This document shows, piece by piece, positions 48,560 to 57,216 of a DNA stretch of 64,000 bases. Every line of letters begins with the position of its first letter. Position 1 is the first letter of the stretch. Source of the DNA: DASUPK01 sp963782345 (lineage in GTDB: Bacteria > Actinomycetota > Thermoleophilia > Solirubrobacterales > 70-9). Made by a program: the position numbers and the translations under genes. Below the pieces are notes generated by a model. It saw only the letters and a program-made list of their open reading frames with translations, was not told where the DNA came from and made no database searches. Where the stretch lies: contig CAWAJF010000014.1 in assembly GCA_963782345.1 (NCBI GenBank), positions 62,001-126,000 of the forward strand, written 5' to 3'.

Positions 48560-50216
48560 GACGGCTCACCGACGCCGTGGCCGCCGGGACGGCCCATCTC
48601 CTGGTCCAGGGTCGCTCGGCGGCGGGTCCGGACTCCGGGTTCAGCCGCATACCGATTCCCAGCCAGGCGAAGACCGGTGCCGACAGCGCGGGGAACGTCC
48701 AGAACCAGTCGCCGATCGAGTGGACGAACCAGTAGACGAAGACCACCGCGAAGACGCCGGCGAGCCCGCGGGAGAGGGCCTGATCCGATCGCAGCCGGAC
48801 GCGCCCCAACCCAACCAGTGAGACGGCGAGGAAGCCGCCGAGCAGGAGGGCGCCCACGATCCCGGTCTCGGAGATCACCTGGAGCATGAGGTTGTGCGGG
48901 TAGGCCGGCTCCTCGGAGCTGTGGCGATCGCGCAGGTAGTCCTCTGCGAAGTTCTCCGAGCCGACCCCGATCACGGGCTCGGCCGTGAATTCGTCGGCGG
49001 CGACCCGCCAGAAGTCGTAGCGATTGCTCCCCAGCCCCTGTCCGAGCCGGGAGCCGCCGCCCGCGCGGTACTCGAACTCGCCGGCCTTGAAGTCGTGCCA
49101 GCGATCGCTCGACCAGGTGATGGGATTGCCGATCACGCTCAGCGTGACGACGACTCCGGCGAGTGCGGCAACGGCCGCCGTGGCGAGAACTGCGCGCCTG
49201 CCTGCCAAAGCGGCCCGCGGCGACAGCTTCAGCCGCCGATCGACCAAGCCGATCACGCAGCCCGCCACGAACAGGACGGCCGCGCCCACCACGATCGCCG
49301 TCCGCGCGCCGTCCAGAGCCGGTCCCACGCGGCTCGGATCGTCGGAGACGTCGAACACCTGGAGGATCGAGGACGCGGACAGGGCCGAGACGGCCGCCAG
49401 GGGAGTCAGAACGATGAGCGAGCGGACCAGCCCGGGCACGATCAACAGATAGGCGGCCAGAGCGATCGGAGCGGCGATCAGCCACCCTCGGCTCTGGGGC
49501 AGGAGCGCGATTCCGAACAGGATCCCGGCGCAGGCGAGCATCAGCCCGCGCAGAGGCCATGGCGTCTCGCGGCGGGCCGCAAGGAAGATCGCGGGGAACA
49601 GCGAGAGGGTGAAGAGGGCGGCGTTGGAGTTCTGGTACCCGGTCGGCTCCGAGAAGCGGTCCGCAACCAGATAGCGCAGGGGATCCACGGCAGCCGCGGC
49701 CTTGAGCAGGACCACCAAGCCGACCACGGCGATCGCGACCGTGTAGGCGCCGAGCAGGAGCGCCGCGGCCCGCGGTCTCCACGCCGGTAGAGCGAAGACC
49801 GTGAAGACGATCAGGTAGGTGAGACAGCGATTCGCGCCGCCCCAGGCGACTCCCTGGTCGTCGGCCCAGCCGATCGAGAGGAAGTTCCAGACGGTGAACA
49901 GGGCCAGCAGCGCCAAGGCGACCAGCACCAGCCGCGGCAGCCCGGGCACTGAACCGCGGTACGCGACGGCGACGCCGACCAGAAGGCCGAGGAGCACCAG
50001 CGAACCGGGATAGGAGTCCGTCGCGCCGATCCCACCCTGCGCCGTGGCCCAGAAGACGAAGACGGCCACCGCGATCAGCGCGGGGAGCAGCTCGGGTATG
50101 GAGCCGAGCCTGCCCAGGGCCAGGGCACCGGTTGACCCGGTGTCCGCAGTAGCTCGGGAGGAGGGCCCGCCCCGCCGCGGGACTCGCCCTGCGCTCGTGT
50201 CGGAGTCGGCGCTCAT
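48375..50216 (-). CDS. O-antigen ligase family membrane protein (frameshifted near its end)
   Basis: An integral membrane protein with about 12 helices. NFLSIGWADDQGVAWGGANR and the large extracytoplasmic loop with SRLGQGLGSNRYDFWRVAAD, then PVIGVGSENFAEDYLRDRHS and EEPAYPHNLMLQVISETGIV, are characteristic of the Wzy_C/O-antigen ligase superfamily; the last has the conserved HN-x-L-Q segment. Genuine sequence ends near 48560; the open frame runs on to 48375 as the shadow of the true tail at 48080-48559. The ATG at 50216 is used; a GTG at 50231 is possible. It likely transfers finished glycan to its acceptor or polymerises it. Confidence 0.85.
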   Translation of the reverse strand: MSADSDTSAGRVPRRGGPSSRATADTGSTGALALGRLGSIPELLPALIAVAVFVFWATAQGGIGATDSYPGSLVLLGLLVGVAVAYRGSVPGLPRLVLVALALLALFTVWNFLSIGWADDQGVAWGGANRCLTYLIVFTVFALPAWRPRAAALLLGAYTVAIAVVGLVVLLKAAAAVDPLRYLVADRFSEPTGYQNSNAALFTLSLFPAIFLAARRETPWPLRGLMLACAGILFGIALLPQSRGWLIAAPIALAAYLLIVPGLVRSLIVLTPLAAVSALSASSILQVFDVSDDPSRVGPALDGARTAIVVGAAVLFVAGCVIGLVDRRLKLSPRAALAGRRAVLATAAVAALAGVVVTLSVIGNPITWSSDRWHDFKAGEFEYRAGGGSRLGQGLGSNRYDFWRVAADEFTAEPVIGVGSENFAEDYLRDRHSSEEPAYPHNLMLQVISETGIVGALLLGGFLAVSLVGLGRVRLRSDQALSRGLAGVFAVVFVYWFVHSIGDWFWTFPALSAPVFAWLGIGMRLNPESGPAAERPWTRRWAVPAATASVSRHALLDRLAGASLDRRAGRAAGGAQLGRESAAGLRRSRPGEAAQLPQRSPRPGRGVDRLEAG

Positions 50217-50309
50217 GTCCGCACTCTGCACCTCTTCGCCGACGACGGGTCGATTCCCCGGACGGACGCTCGCATCATATGCGGCACCGCCGATGCCACC
50301 GGCGCGAGG

Positions 50310-51827
50310 CTACTGAGGTGGGCTTCGAAGCAGCTCCAGGACCGTGAGCATCACGATCTTCAGGTCCAGCCAGGGCGACCAGTTCTCGATGTAGTAGTTG
50401 TCCCATTCGATCCGGTCGTCGATCGAGGTGTCGCCGCGCAGACCGTGCACCTGGGCCCAGCCCGTGATGCCCGCCTTGACGCGGTGGCGATCGTCGTAGC
50501 GGCGGATTCGATCCTCGAACATCGACACATAGGCGGGCTGCTCGGGCCGGGGGCCGACGATCGACATGTCGCCGCGCAGGACGTTGAAGAGCTGCGGCAG
50601 CTCATCGACGCCCGAGCGCCGCAGGAGCGCTCCGAATCGGGAGGTGTTCGTCTTTCTCCCCCCGGCCGAATCGGCTCCCTCGTCCGGGAGATCCGCTCCG
50701 GCCGCCTGCGCCGCGGCCCAGGCAGCGTTCGCCTGCCCACGGGCCTCGGGATCCCCCTCCATCGAGCGGAACTTGAGCATCTCGAATTCGTGCCCGTCCA
50801 GGCCGATCCGGCGCTGCCTGAACAGGATCGGCCGTCCCAGGGTGATCAGCGTGCCGAGGGCGCAGACGAGGAGGAGCGGCGAGACGATGACGGTGCCCAG
50901 CAGCGCGAGGACGCGGTCGGAGGCGTACTTCACGCCCACCCGCCAATCGGAGGGATCGGAGGGATAGATGGAGACCAGCGGCAGGCCCCCCATCCTCTCG
51001 AGCTCGATCTTGTCGGGGACGCCCTCGAACAGCCGCGGCACGATCGAGATCGAGACCTTCATCTGCTGAAGGGCCCGGGAGATGCCCAGCTGCATGTCAT
51101 GGGAAGCGGTCGAGAAGGCGACGATCGCATGCTCGACGTCGTGCTCGCGAACGACCCGCTCGAGGTCGTCCCCCGAGCCCAGCAGCGGCAGGCCGGAGGG
51201 CCGCTCCACCTCCAGGGGGTCCGGGTCGACGAAGCCGATCGGGCGCAGCCCCAGCTCTGGATGAGCGAGCAGGCGGCGGGCGATCAGGTGGCCGACCCGG
51301 CCCGCCCCGAGGATCAGCGTGGGCGCGCCGCCCTGCCGGGTCGTGTTGATCCGCTCGATCACCATCGCCAAGATTCCCCGGCCGATGATCAGGTAGACGG
51401 CCGCGAAGAGCCAGGAGCGAATCTCCTCCTCGGCGATCTCGGGGTGGTCCGCGACCAGCAGCCGGATGAAGGTGATGAGCATGGCCGAGACCGCCGTGAC
51501 GCTGAGGATGGTTCGCGCGTCGTCGAGGAAGCGCTGGCCGATGACGGCGCGGTAGCGCCCCCGCAGGGCCATCAGCGTCAGGACGATGCCGCTGAACGCC
51601 ACGCGCCACCACGGACTGGAGCTGATGTCGGCAGCCGGCGCCAAGAGCGCCTCACCGGTGCCCGCCAGGGCGAGCATGGCGACGTCCGTGGCCAAGCGCA
51701 GCCTCGCCACGCGAACGGTGGTGGGAGCTCGATGTCTCCGTGCCTCAGCCGTGAACGCTCCGTCCCGGACGGGATTACGATCGCCTAGCCGAAGCAGCAT
51801 CTGTCTCACGCGAATACCCATCGACAT
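50310..51827 (-). CDS. polyprenyl-phosphate sugar-1-phosphate transferase (initiating glycosyltransferase)
   Basis: A 505-residue WbaP/WcaJ-type phosphoglycosyl transferase that loads the first sugar onto undecaprenyl phosphate. About four N-terminal helices, then a Rossmann-like domain (TLILGAGRVGHLIARRLLA), one membrane re-entrant helix, and the catalytic domain with RPILFRQRRIGLDGHEFEML, KFRSM, RRSGVDELPQLFNVLRGDMS, IVGPRPEQP and GITGWAQVHGLRGDTSI. The catalytic domain has an extra 35-residue insert after KFRSM. The ATG at 51827 with GAGGA just before it was chosen; a longer reading runs into the next gene. It should start synthesis for the glycan loci nearby. Confidence 0.93.
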   Translation of the reverse strand: MSMGIRVRQMLLRLGDRNPVRDGAFTAEARRHRAPTTVRVARLRLATDVAMLALAGTGEALLAPAADISSSPWWRVAFSGIVLTLMALRGRYRAVIGQRFLDDARTILSVTAVSAMLITFIRLLVADHPEIAEEEIRSWLFAAVYLIIGRGILAMVIERINTTRQGGAPTLILGAGRVGHLIARRLLAHPELGLRPIGFVDPDPLEVERPSGLPLLGSGDDLERVVREHDVEHAIVAFSTASHDMQLGISRALQQMKVSISIVPRLFEGVPDKIELERMGGLPLVSIYPSDPSDWRVGVKYASDRVLALLGTVIVSPLLLVCALGTLITLGRPILFRQRRIGLDGHEFEMLKFRSMEGDPEARGQANAAWAAAQAAGADLPDEGADSAGGRKTNTSRFGALLRRSGVDELPQLFNVLRGDMSIVGPRPEQPAYVSMFEDRIRRYDDRHRVKAGITGWAQVHGLRGDTSIDDRIEWDNYYIENWSPWLDLKIVMLTVLELLRSPPQ

Positions 51828-51871
51828 TCTTCCTCGAACTATTGAGGGCTGCCGGGAAGCCGCTGCCAGCT

Positions 51872-52573
51872 TCATCCAAGTCTGACCGGCGGATTGTGGC
51901 CGGGAATCACAAGCGCGGGGTCGAGGTCCCTGATCCGCCTCCACTGGCGCAGCAGCTCCTCGCGCTCGGGCCCGAAGTCCTCGGGCAGGTCCATCTGATC
52001 GAAGTACTCGGGAAGCGGGCCGACGCAATCGGAGGCGATCACCACCAGGCCCTCGTCGGTGTCCACCAGCAGGGAGATCAGGCCGTCGCAGTGGCCGGGG
52101 GTGAGCATCCAGCGCACGCCCGGCTCGATCTCTCCCTCCTCCCCGTCGAGGATCTCGAGGTTCGCCATCTCGAGCTGACCCGACACCAGTTGCGCGTAGG
52201 GGGCCTCGGTCTCGATCCGGTGCACGTAGGTCCGCCGCATCGGCCAGCCGGCGAGCCCCTCCGCGTGGTCGAAGTGAAGGTGGGTGAGGATCACGTCCTT
52301 GACCTCGTTCGGATCGACGCCGAGCTCTGTGATCGCGCCGATCACGGGCGCGCCCTGCATGATCAGCCCGGGGTCGACGAGGTAGTCGCGCTCGCCGCGA
52401 ACCAGCAGGGTGTTGGGGAAGGCGACCATCCCGGTGGTGCGGCCGCCCTGCTGGAGCGACTTGTAGCGCTGGAACCCCTCCGCCGAGCTGTCGATCGTGG
52501 CGGCCTCAGCCTCGCCGTTCGAGACCGCGAAGACGTAACGCTGTGCCGGCACGAGTACGTGGACGCTTGCCAT
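51872..52573 (-). CDS. metallo-beta-lactamase fold hydrolase (AHL lactonase-like)
   Basis: A 233-residue MBL-fold enzyme. The zinc motif is VILTHLHFDHAEGL (HxHxDH), with later LTPGHCDGL, IASDCVG and IPGHNPP supplying the other ligands. The overall order with FPNTLLVRGERDYLVDPGLI resembles N-acyl-homoserine lactonases and related lactone hydrolases, but activity cannot be assigned. TAGGGT lies six bases before the ATG. Confidence 0.85.
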   Translation of the reverse strand: MASVHVLVPAQRYVFAVSNGEAEAATIDSSAEGFQRYKSLQQGGRTTGMVAFPNTLLVRGERDYLVDPGLIMQGAPVIGAITELGVDPNEVKDVILTHLHFDHAEGLAGWPMRRTYVHRIETEAPYAQLVSGQLEMANLEILDGEEGEIEPGVRWMLTPGHCDGLISLLVDTDEGLVVIASDCVGPLPEYFDQMDLPEDFGPEREELLRQWRRIRDLDPALVIPGHNPPVRLG

Positions 52574-52579
52574 ACCTCG

Positions 52580-52585
52580 ACCCTA
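52580..52585 (-). promoter_or_regulatory. -10 hexamer of the MBL gene (leaderless type)
   Basis: TAGGGT on the minus strand, six bases before the ATG at 52573, right after the terminator hairpin of the preceding gene. Confidence 0.5.
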
Positions 52586-52595
52586 CCCAAACGAA

Positions 52596-52619
52596 GAGGG
52601 CGCCCCGAAGGGCGCCCTC
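52596..52619 (-). terminator. rho-independent type terminator
   Basis: GAGGGCGCCC-CGAA-GGGCGCCCTC, a perfect ten-pair stem with a tetraloop. On the minus strand it follows the stop of the gene at 52642 and is followed by TTCGTTTG, a short T-rich run. Confidence 0.8.
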
Positions 52620-52641
52620 GAAAAACCGGTGATGCGGCTCG

Positions 52642-53091
52642 TCAGGCGCTGGGGACGGTCTCGGTGTCCGGAGCCGGGGTGGTGGTCGAGGTGTACTCGA
52701 ACTCCTCCTCGGCGCCGAACAGCTTGTCGAGGACGAGCTTGCGCGCGTCCTCGCTCAGGATCAGAACCAGGGCCGCGCCGAGGATGCCCACGAGCAGGGC
52801 CTTTCCAAGCCCAAACCGGCGGCCAGTGCTCCGTCCGCGCAGCTGCTGTGAAGCATCCCGAAGCGACTCTGCCGCCGTCCGCAGATCACGCTGAACCTTC
52901 TTGTCGTCCATCAGGGCCTTCGCGGGCCCCTTCCCATTCGACATCCGGGCATAGGCGCCCTTGGCGGCCTCGAAGGCCACTCGGATGTTCTCGCGCAGCT
53001 CCTCATCCTCGATGAGCCGGCGCACGTATGGATTGGACGCAACCGACCGGGCAGCATCTCCGGCTTTCGCGCTTCTGCTTTGTGCCCCCAT
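52642..53091 (-). CDS. single-pass membrane protein of unknown function
   Basis: A 149-residue protein. Residues 1-90 are charged and helical (SNPYVRRLIEDEELRENIRV, then KKVQRDLRTAAESLRDASQQ), one membrane helix follows (LGKALLVGILGAALVLILS, about 95-113), then a short acidic tail. No family is recognised, although similar helix-plus-anchor proteins are common in actinomycetes. GAGGAG four bases before the ATG sets the start. It lies downstream of lon in the same direction. Confidence 0.75.
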   Translation of the reverse strand: MGAQSRSAKAGDAARSVASNPYVRRLIEDEELRENIRVAFEAAKGAYARMSNGKGPAKALMDDKKVQRDLRTAAESLRDASQQLRGRSTGRRFGLGKALLVGILGAALVLILSEDARKLVLDKLFGAEEEFEYTSTTTPAPDTETVPSA

Positions 53092-53130
53092 GGGTCTCCT
53101 CGGATTCGTTTCCAGGGTGCAGGGAGGAGA

Positions 53131-55542
53131 CTACCCGGTGGCGCGATTTCCATCCGTTTGCAGCGCGACCTTCAGCACATCGCCGATGTCGTCGGCGTAG
53201 ACGAAGTCGAGCCCCTCCCGCTCCTGCTCCGAGATCTCCTGGACGTCGCCCTCGTTGCGGTCGGGCACGATCACCTGCTTGATCCCGGCCCGCTGAGCCG
53301 CTAGCGACTTCTCCTTCAGGCCCCCGATCGGCAGCACCTGGCCCGTGAGGGTGACCTCGCCGGTCATCGCCACGTCGTTGCGAACCGGCCGGTCGCTGAT
53401 CAGGGAAGCGAGCGCCGTGGTCATCGCCACCCCGGCCGACGGACCGTCCTTGGGCACCGCGCCGGCGGGCACGTGGACGTGGATGTCGTGCTTCGCGAAC
53501 CAGTCGTCGGGCAGATCCGGAGCGAGCTGCTTCGCGTGTCTCCGGACCCACGTGAGCGCGGCCTGGGCCGACTCCTTCATCACATCGCCCAGCTGGCCGG
53601 TGATCGTCAGGTTCCCCGAGCCCGGGACGGCGTTGGTCTCCACGAAGAGCACCTCGCCGCCCACCGGTGTCCAGGCGAGGCCGGTGGCGACCCCGGGGTC
53701 CTTGGTGCGGCGCCGCATCTCGGAGAAGAAGCGGCGCTTGCCGAGCAGCTCTCGCGCGCGCTTGGCCGAGACCCTCACCTTGCCCCTGGCCTTGCCCTCC
53801 GCAACGTCTCGGGCGACCTTGCGGCAGACGGTCCCGATCTCGCGCTCGAGATTGCGGACGCCGGCCTCCCGCGTGTACTCCTCGATGATCGCCCTCAGGC
53901 CCGGCTCGGCGAACTCGATCTGCGACGCCCTCAGGCCGTTCGCCGAAAGCTGGCGCGGCACCAGGTAGCGCTTGGCGATGTGGAGCTTCTCCTCCGCCGT
54001 GTATCCGGCGAGCTGGATCACCTCCATCCGGTCCTGGAGCGCCGGCGGGATCGTGTCCAGGATGTTCGCCGTCGCGATGAAGAGGACCTCGGAGAGGTCG
54101 AACGGCAGGTCGAGGTAGTGGTCGCGGAAGGTCGAGTTCTGCGCCGGGTCGAGCACCTCGAGCATGGCGCTGGAGGGATCGCCGCGGAAGTCCGCGCCCA
54201 TCTTGTCGATCTCGTCGATCATGAAGACGGGGTTCCTGGTGCCGGCGTCGCGGAGCGCGCGGATGATCGTCCCGGGCAGGGCTCCGATGTAGGTGCGGCG
54301 GTGGCCGCGGATCTCCGCCTCGTCGCGGACGCCACCGACCGAGATCCGCTCGAACTCGCGGCCGAGCGCCTTTGCGATGGAGCGCCCCAGGCTGGTCTTG
54401 CCGACACCGGGCGGGCCGACGAAGCAGAGGATCGGGCCGGGCGACTCAGGGTTGAGCTTGCGGACGGCGAGGTACTCGAGGATCCGGTCCTTGACCTCCT
54501 CGAGGTCGTAGTGATCGGTGTCGAGGACCTCGCGGGCGTGGGCGATGTCGAGGTTGTCCTCGGTCTGATTCGACCACGGCAGGTCCACCAGCCATTCGAG
54601 GTAGGTCCGGATCACCCCGTACTCAGCGGCGACCGGGGGCAGCTTCTCCAGCCGGGAGAGCTCCCGCTCCGCAGCCTTCCGGGCCTCCTCCGGGAGCTTC
54701 GCATCGGTGATCCGCTCGCGCAGCTCGTTGAGCTCCGCCTGCTGCTCATCGCCCTCCCCCAGCTCCTCCTGGATCGCCTTGAGCTGCTGGCGCAGGAAGT
54801 ACTCGCGCTGGCCCTTGTCGATCTCGGACTCGACCTGGGACTGGATCTTCGAGCCGAGCTGGACGACCTCGAGCTCGCGCGCGAGGATCTCCGAGAGGCG
54901 CCGGAGGCGCTTGGTCACGTCCACCGTCTCGAGCAGCTCCTGCTTCTCCTCGGTGGAGATCCGGAGGGCGCCGGCGATCAGGTGGGACAGCGCCGAGGGC
55001 TCGTCGAGGTTCGCGACCGCGAGCTGGAGCTCCTCCGGCAGGTAGGGAATCGCCTCGATGATCTCGCTGAAAGTGGTCTGGACGTTGCGGGTCAGAGCCT
55101 CGAGCTCCGTCGACGCCTCGAGCACGTCAGGCATCTCCTCGATCCGCGCCACCAGGTAGGGCTGCTCGCTGACGTAGTCGAGCAGCCGGATCCGGACGCC
55201 GCCCTGGACCAGGATGCGGAGCGTCCCGTCGGGCACCTTCATCATCCGCGCGACCGTGCCGGCCACACCGACGCGGTGGAGATCGTCCGGGCCCGGAGTG
55301 TCGTTCTCGGGGTCCTTGGAGGCGACCATCGCCAGCATCCGGCTGCCGGAGAGGACATCGTTGACCAGCTTGATGGAGCGATCCTGCCCGACCGCGAGCG
55401 GAGTCAGGGTGTCGGGGTAGGTGACGGTCTCCCGCAGTGGCAGGATCGGGAGGGCGTCGGGGAGCGGCTCGGTGCTCGCGACCGCCTCCTCGACGTCCGG
55501 GATCTCGACCACCTCCAGCTGGGGGGTCTCGACGTCGGCCAT
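53131..55542 (-). CDS. lon: ATP-dependent Lon protease
   Basis: LonA-type protease of 803 residues that degrades misfolded and regulatory proteins in the cytosol. The N-terminal substrate domain runs to about residue 300; the AAA+ module has Walker A CFVGPPGVGKTSLG near residue 375 and Walker B VFMIDEIDKMG; the protease domain carries the catalytic Ser in VPKDGPSAGVAMTTA (about residue 697) and the Lys in GGLKEKSLAAQRAG. It follows hsp20 by 32 bases on the same strand, so a chaperone-protease stress operon is likely. GGGG lies about nine bases before the ATG. Confidence 0.97.
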   Translation of the reverse strand: MADVETPQLEVVEIPDVEEAVASTEPLPDALPILPLRETVTYPDTLTPLAVGQDRSIKLVNDVLSGSRMLAMVASKDPENDTPGPDDLHRVGVAGTVARMMKVPDGTLRILVQGGVRIRLLDYVSEQPYLVARIEEMPDVLEASTELEALTRNVQTTFSEIIEAIPYLPEELQLAVANLDEPSALSHLIAGALRISTEEKQELLETVDVTKRLRRLSEILARELEVVQLGSKIQSQVESEIDKGQREYFLRQQLKAIQEELGEGDEQQAELNELRERITDAKLPEEARKAAERELSRLEKLPPVAAEYGVIRTYLEWLVDLPWSNQTEDNLDIAHAREVLDTDHYDLEEVKDRILEYLAVRKLNPESPGPILCFVGPPGVGKTSLGRSIAKALGREFERISVGGVRDEAEIRGHRRTYIGALPGTIIRALRDAGTRNPVFMIDEIDKMGADFRGDPSSAMLEVLDPAQNSTFRDHYLDLPFDLSEVLFIATANILDTIPPALQDRMEVIQLAGYTAEEKLHIAKRYLVPRQLSANGLRASQIEFAEPGLRAIIEEYTREAGVRNLEREIGTVCRKVARDVAEGKARGKVRVSAKRARELLGKRRFFSEMRRRTKDPGVATGLAWTPVGGEVLFVETNAVPGSGNLTITGQLGDVMKESAQAALTWVRRHAKQLAPDLPDDWFAKHDIHVHVPAGAVPKDGPSAGVAMTTALASLISDRPVRNDVAMTGEVTLTGQVLPIGGLKEKSLAAQRAGIKQVIVPDRNEGDVQEISEQEREGLDFVYADDIGDVLKVALQTDGNRATG

Positions 55543-55574
55543 TGTCAGTGCCCCTTTCCCCGTCAGGGCGCCGA

Positions 55575-56030
55575 TTACTCGGCGCGCTCGATCGGCACCT
55601 GGCGGGCGGCCTGCCGCAGGCGCGTCGGCAACTCGACGCGGAGGATGCCGTCCTCATAGGTGGCCTGGGCCCGATCGGCGTTGACGTCCATGGAGAGCTC
55701 GACGACGCGGCGGAACGGTCCCGAGGGCAGCTCGACCTGCTGATAGGTCCGCCCCTCGGTGTCGCGGACCGGGCGCTCGCCGCTGATCACCAGGGTCCGG
55801 CCACGCACCTCGAGGTTGACCGCCTCGAGCTCGATGCCCGGCAGCTCGACCTTGACCACGGCTTTCTCGGGCGCATCCTCGCCGCAGTAGTAGACGTCGA
55901 CACGCGGCACGAACGCGGCAACCTGACGGCGCTGGCGATAGCCGGCCTGGTCCCAGAAGTCACCGAGGAGCTCATCCATCTCGCGGCGCATCCGGGCGAA
56001 GTCGGCGAATGGGTCGCGCTGGCTGGTCAT
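55575..56030 (-). CDS. Hsp20/alpha-crystallin small heat shock protein
   Basis: A 151-residue chaperone that holds unfolding proteins. The alpha-crystallin domain (about 40-135) shows FVPRVDVYYCGEDAPEKAVV, VELPGIELEAVNLEVRGRTL, SGERP and ATYEDGILRVELP, where GILRVELP matches the conserved G-x-L-x-V motif. The N-terminal arm has the usual RMRREMDELLGDFW. No CIRCE or HAIR element was recognised in the short upstream gap. A TACCCT hexamer eight bases before the ATG suggests a leaderless start. Confidence 0.94.
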   Translation of the reverse strand: MTSQRDPFADFARMRREMDELLGDFWDQAGYRQRRQVAAFVPRVDVYYCGEDAPEKAVVKVELPGIELEAVNLEVRGRTLVISGERPVRDTEGRTYQQVELPSGPFRRVVELSMDVNADRAQATYEDGILRVELPTRLRQAARQVPIERAE

Positions 56031-56038
56031 TCATGAGA

Positions 56039-56044
56039 AGGGTA
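56039..56044 (-). promoter_or_regulatory. -10 hexamer of the hsp20-lon operon (leaderless type)
   Basis: TACCCT on the minus strand, eight bases before the ATG at 56030. Confidence 0.45.
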
Positions 56045-56068
56045 GCTATCCGCCTCCTCCCGATACCG

Positions 56069-57085
56069 TCAGGCGGCCGTCGCTTCCCCGAAGCGCACCC
56101 CATCGTCGCGCCGCAGTGCGCGCGCCAGGTTGAGCTCGAACTGGCCGAGAGTTGTGCACCAGCCGGAATCGACGCGTCCGAGGCAGAGTGGGTCGCTGTC
56201 GGGCAGCACAGCCTTCGGATCGGTGGTGAAGCCGCGCAGGTAGCCGGCAGACCGCGCCGCCTCGAGGACATGCGGGTTCCATTTGCCTCCCGGGTAGGCG
56301 ATCAGGGTGAGCTCGCGATCGATCGCCCCCGCCAGTCGATCCCGTCCTTCGCTGATCGCCAATCCGAGCTCGGCGGAGTCGAGCGTCGAGAGGTTCAGGT
56401 GCCGCAGGGTGTGAAAGCCGACCTCGAACCCGGCTGCCACGAGCTTGCGAATGCCGGCGGTGTCGAGCACGGCGTCCTCCGGATCCGGCCCGGCGCGCCG
56501 CCCGAGCTCGTCCAGGAGGTCCCTCAGCAGCTCGGGGGCCATCAGCTCGATGTCATCCGCGATCTGCAGCATCTCCCGCCGTCCGGCCGGGACGCCGCTT
56601 GCCGCGGGGACCATCTCGCTGAGCTCCTCGCGGCTGATCGCTCCTCGTTCCATGGCGCGCTCCAGCCGCTGCCACCAAAACGATCCCGAGCCGTCCAACG
56701 AGGCGCCCGAGAGGAAGAAGGTCGCCGGGACACCGAGGCGCTGGAGAATCGGCGCGGCGTGTCTGACATGCGATGGCGAATCGTCGTCGAATGTGAGGGC
56801 GACGGGAAACCGCTCGCCGCGACGTCGGCTTCGCACCGCCTCCATGAGCTCGGACGCCGCGACAACCCGATACCGCTTTATGAGGTGCCTGAGCTGTGCC
56901 TCGAAGAATCGCAGGCCGAGGCACGGGTACTTGCCCTCATCCCAGTTCTGGTGTGAATCGCCGACCCGGTGGAAGAGAACCGCGAGCCCGGCTTCACGCC
57001 GTGAGAGCCGCTGAACCACTCCGTCGGTTCGAGCTAGAGGGCGCCTCAAAAGCGCCTTCAATCGGTCCGCACCTCCCTGCGGCAT
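56069..57085 (-). CDS. polysaccharide deacetylase (NodB homology, CE4)
   Basis: A NodB-type carbohydrate esterase of about 338 residues that would remove acetyl groups from a glycan or cell-wall sugar. VALTFDDDSPSHVRHAAPIL holds the catalytic Asp and metal Asp with the downstream S/HVRH; PATFFLSGASLDGSG, VGFHTLRHLNLSTLD (HTxxH-like) and LIAYPGGKW complete the motifs. The start is not settled: ATG at 57085 is given; GGGAGG lies inside and could serve a TTG at 57061. No signal peptide is obvious, so a cytosolic or anchored site is open. It may modify the glycan of the nearby loci. Confidence 0.85.
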   Translation of the reverse strand: MPQGGADRLKALLRRPLARTDGVVQRLSRREAGLAVLFHRVGDSHQNWDEGKYPCLGLRFFEAQLRHLIKRYRVVAASELMEAVRSRRRGERFPVALTFDDDSPSHVRHAAPILQRLGVPATFFLSGASLDGSGSFWWQRLERAMERGAISREELSEMVPAASGVPAGRREMLQIADDIELMAPELLRDLLDELGRRAGPDPEDAVLDTAGIRKLVAAGFEVGFHTLRHLNLSTLDSAELGLAISEGRDRLAGAIDRELTLIAYPGGKWNPHVLEAARSAGYLRGFTTDPKAVLPDSDPLCLGRVDSGWCTTLGQFELNLARALRRDDGVRFGEATAA

Positions 57086-57216
57086 CCCGCACTGTTTTAG
57101 CAGGGAGCCTTGCTGCATACGGTGTGGGTGCCTCACATGCACCCCGGCGAGGCCGTCAGCCGATGGCGGAGCACCAGCCGCGAACGGTGAACGAGAGGGA
57201 GCTCGTGCCGGCACCC

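Noticed and set aside
53473..55659. 728-residue open frame on the plus strand opposite lon
   Set aside because: Antisense shadow; the minus strand has unmistakable Lon motifs.
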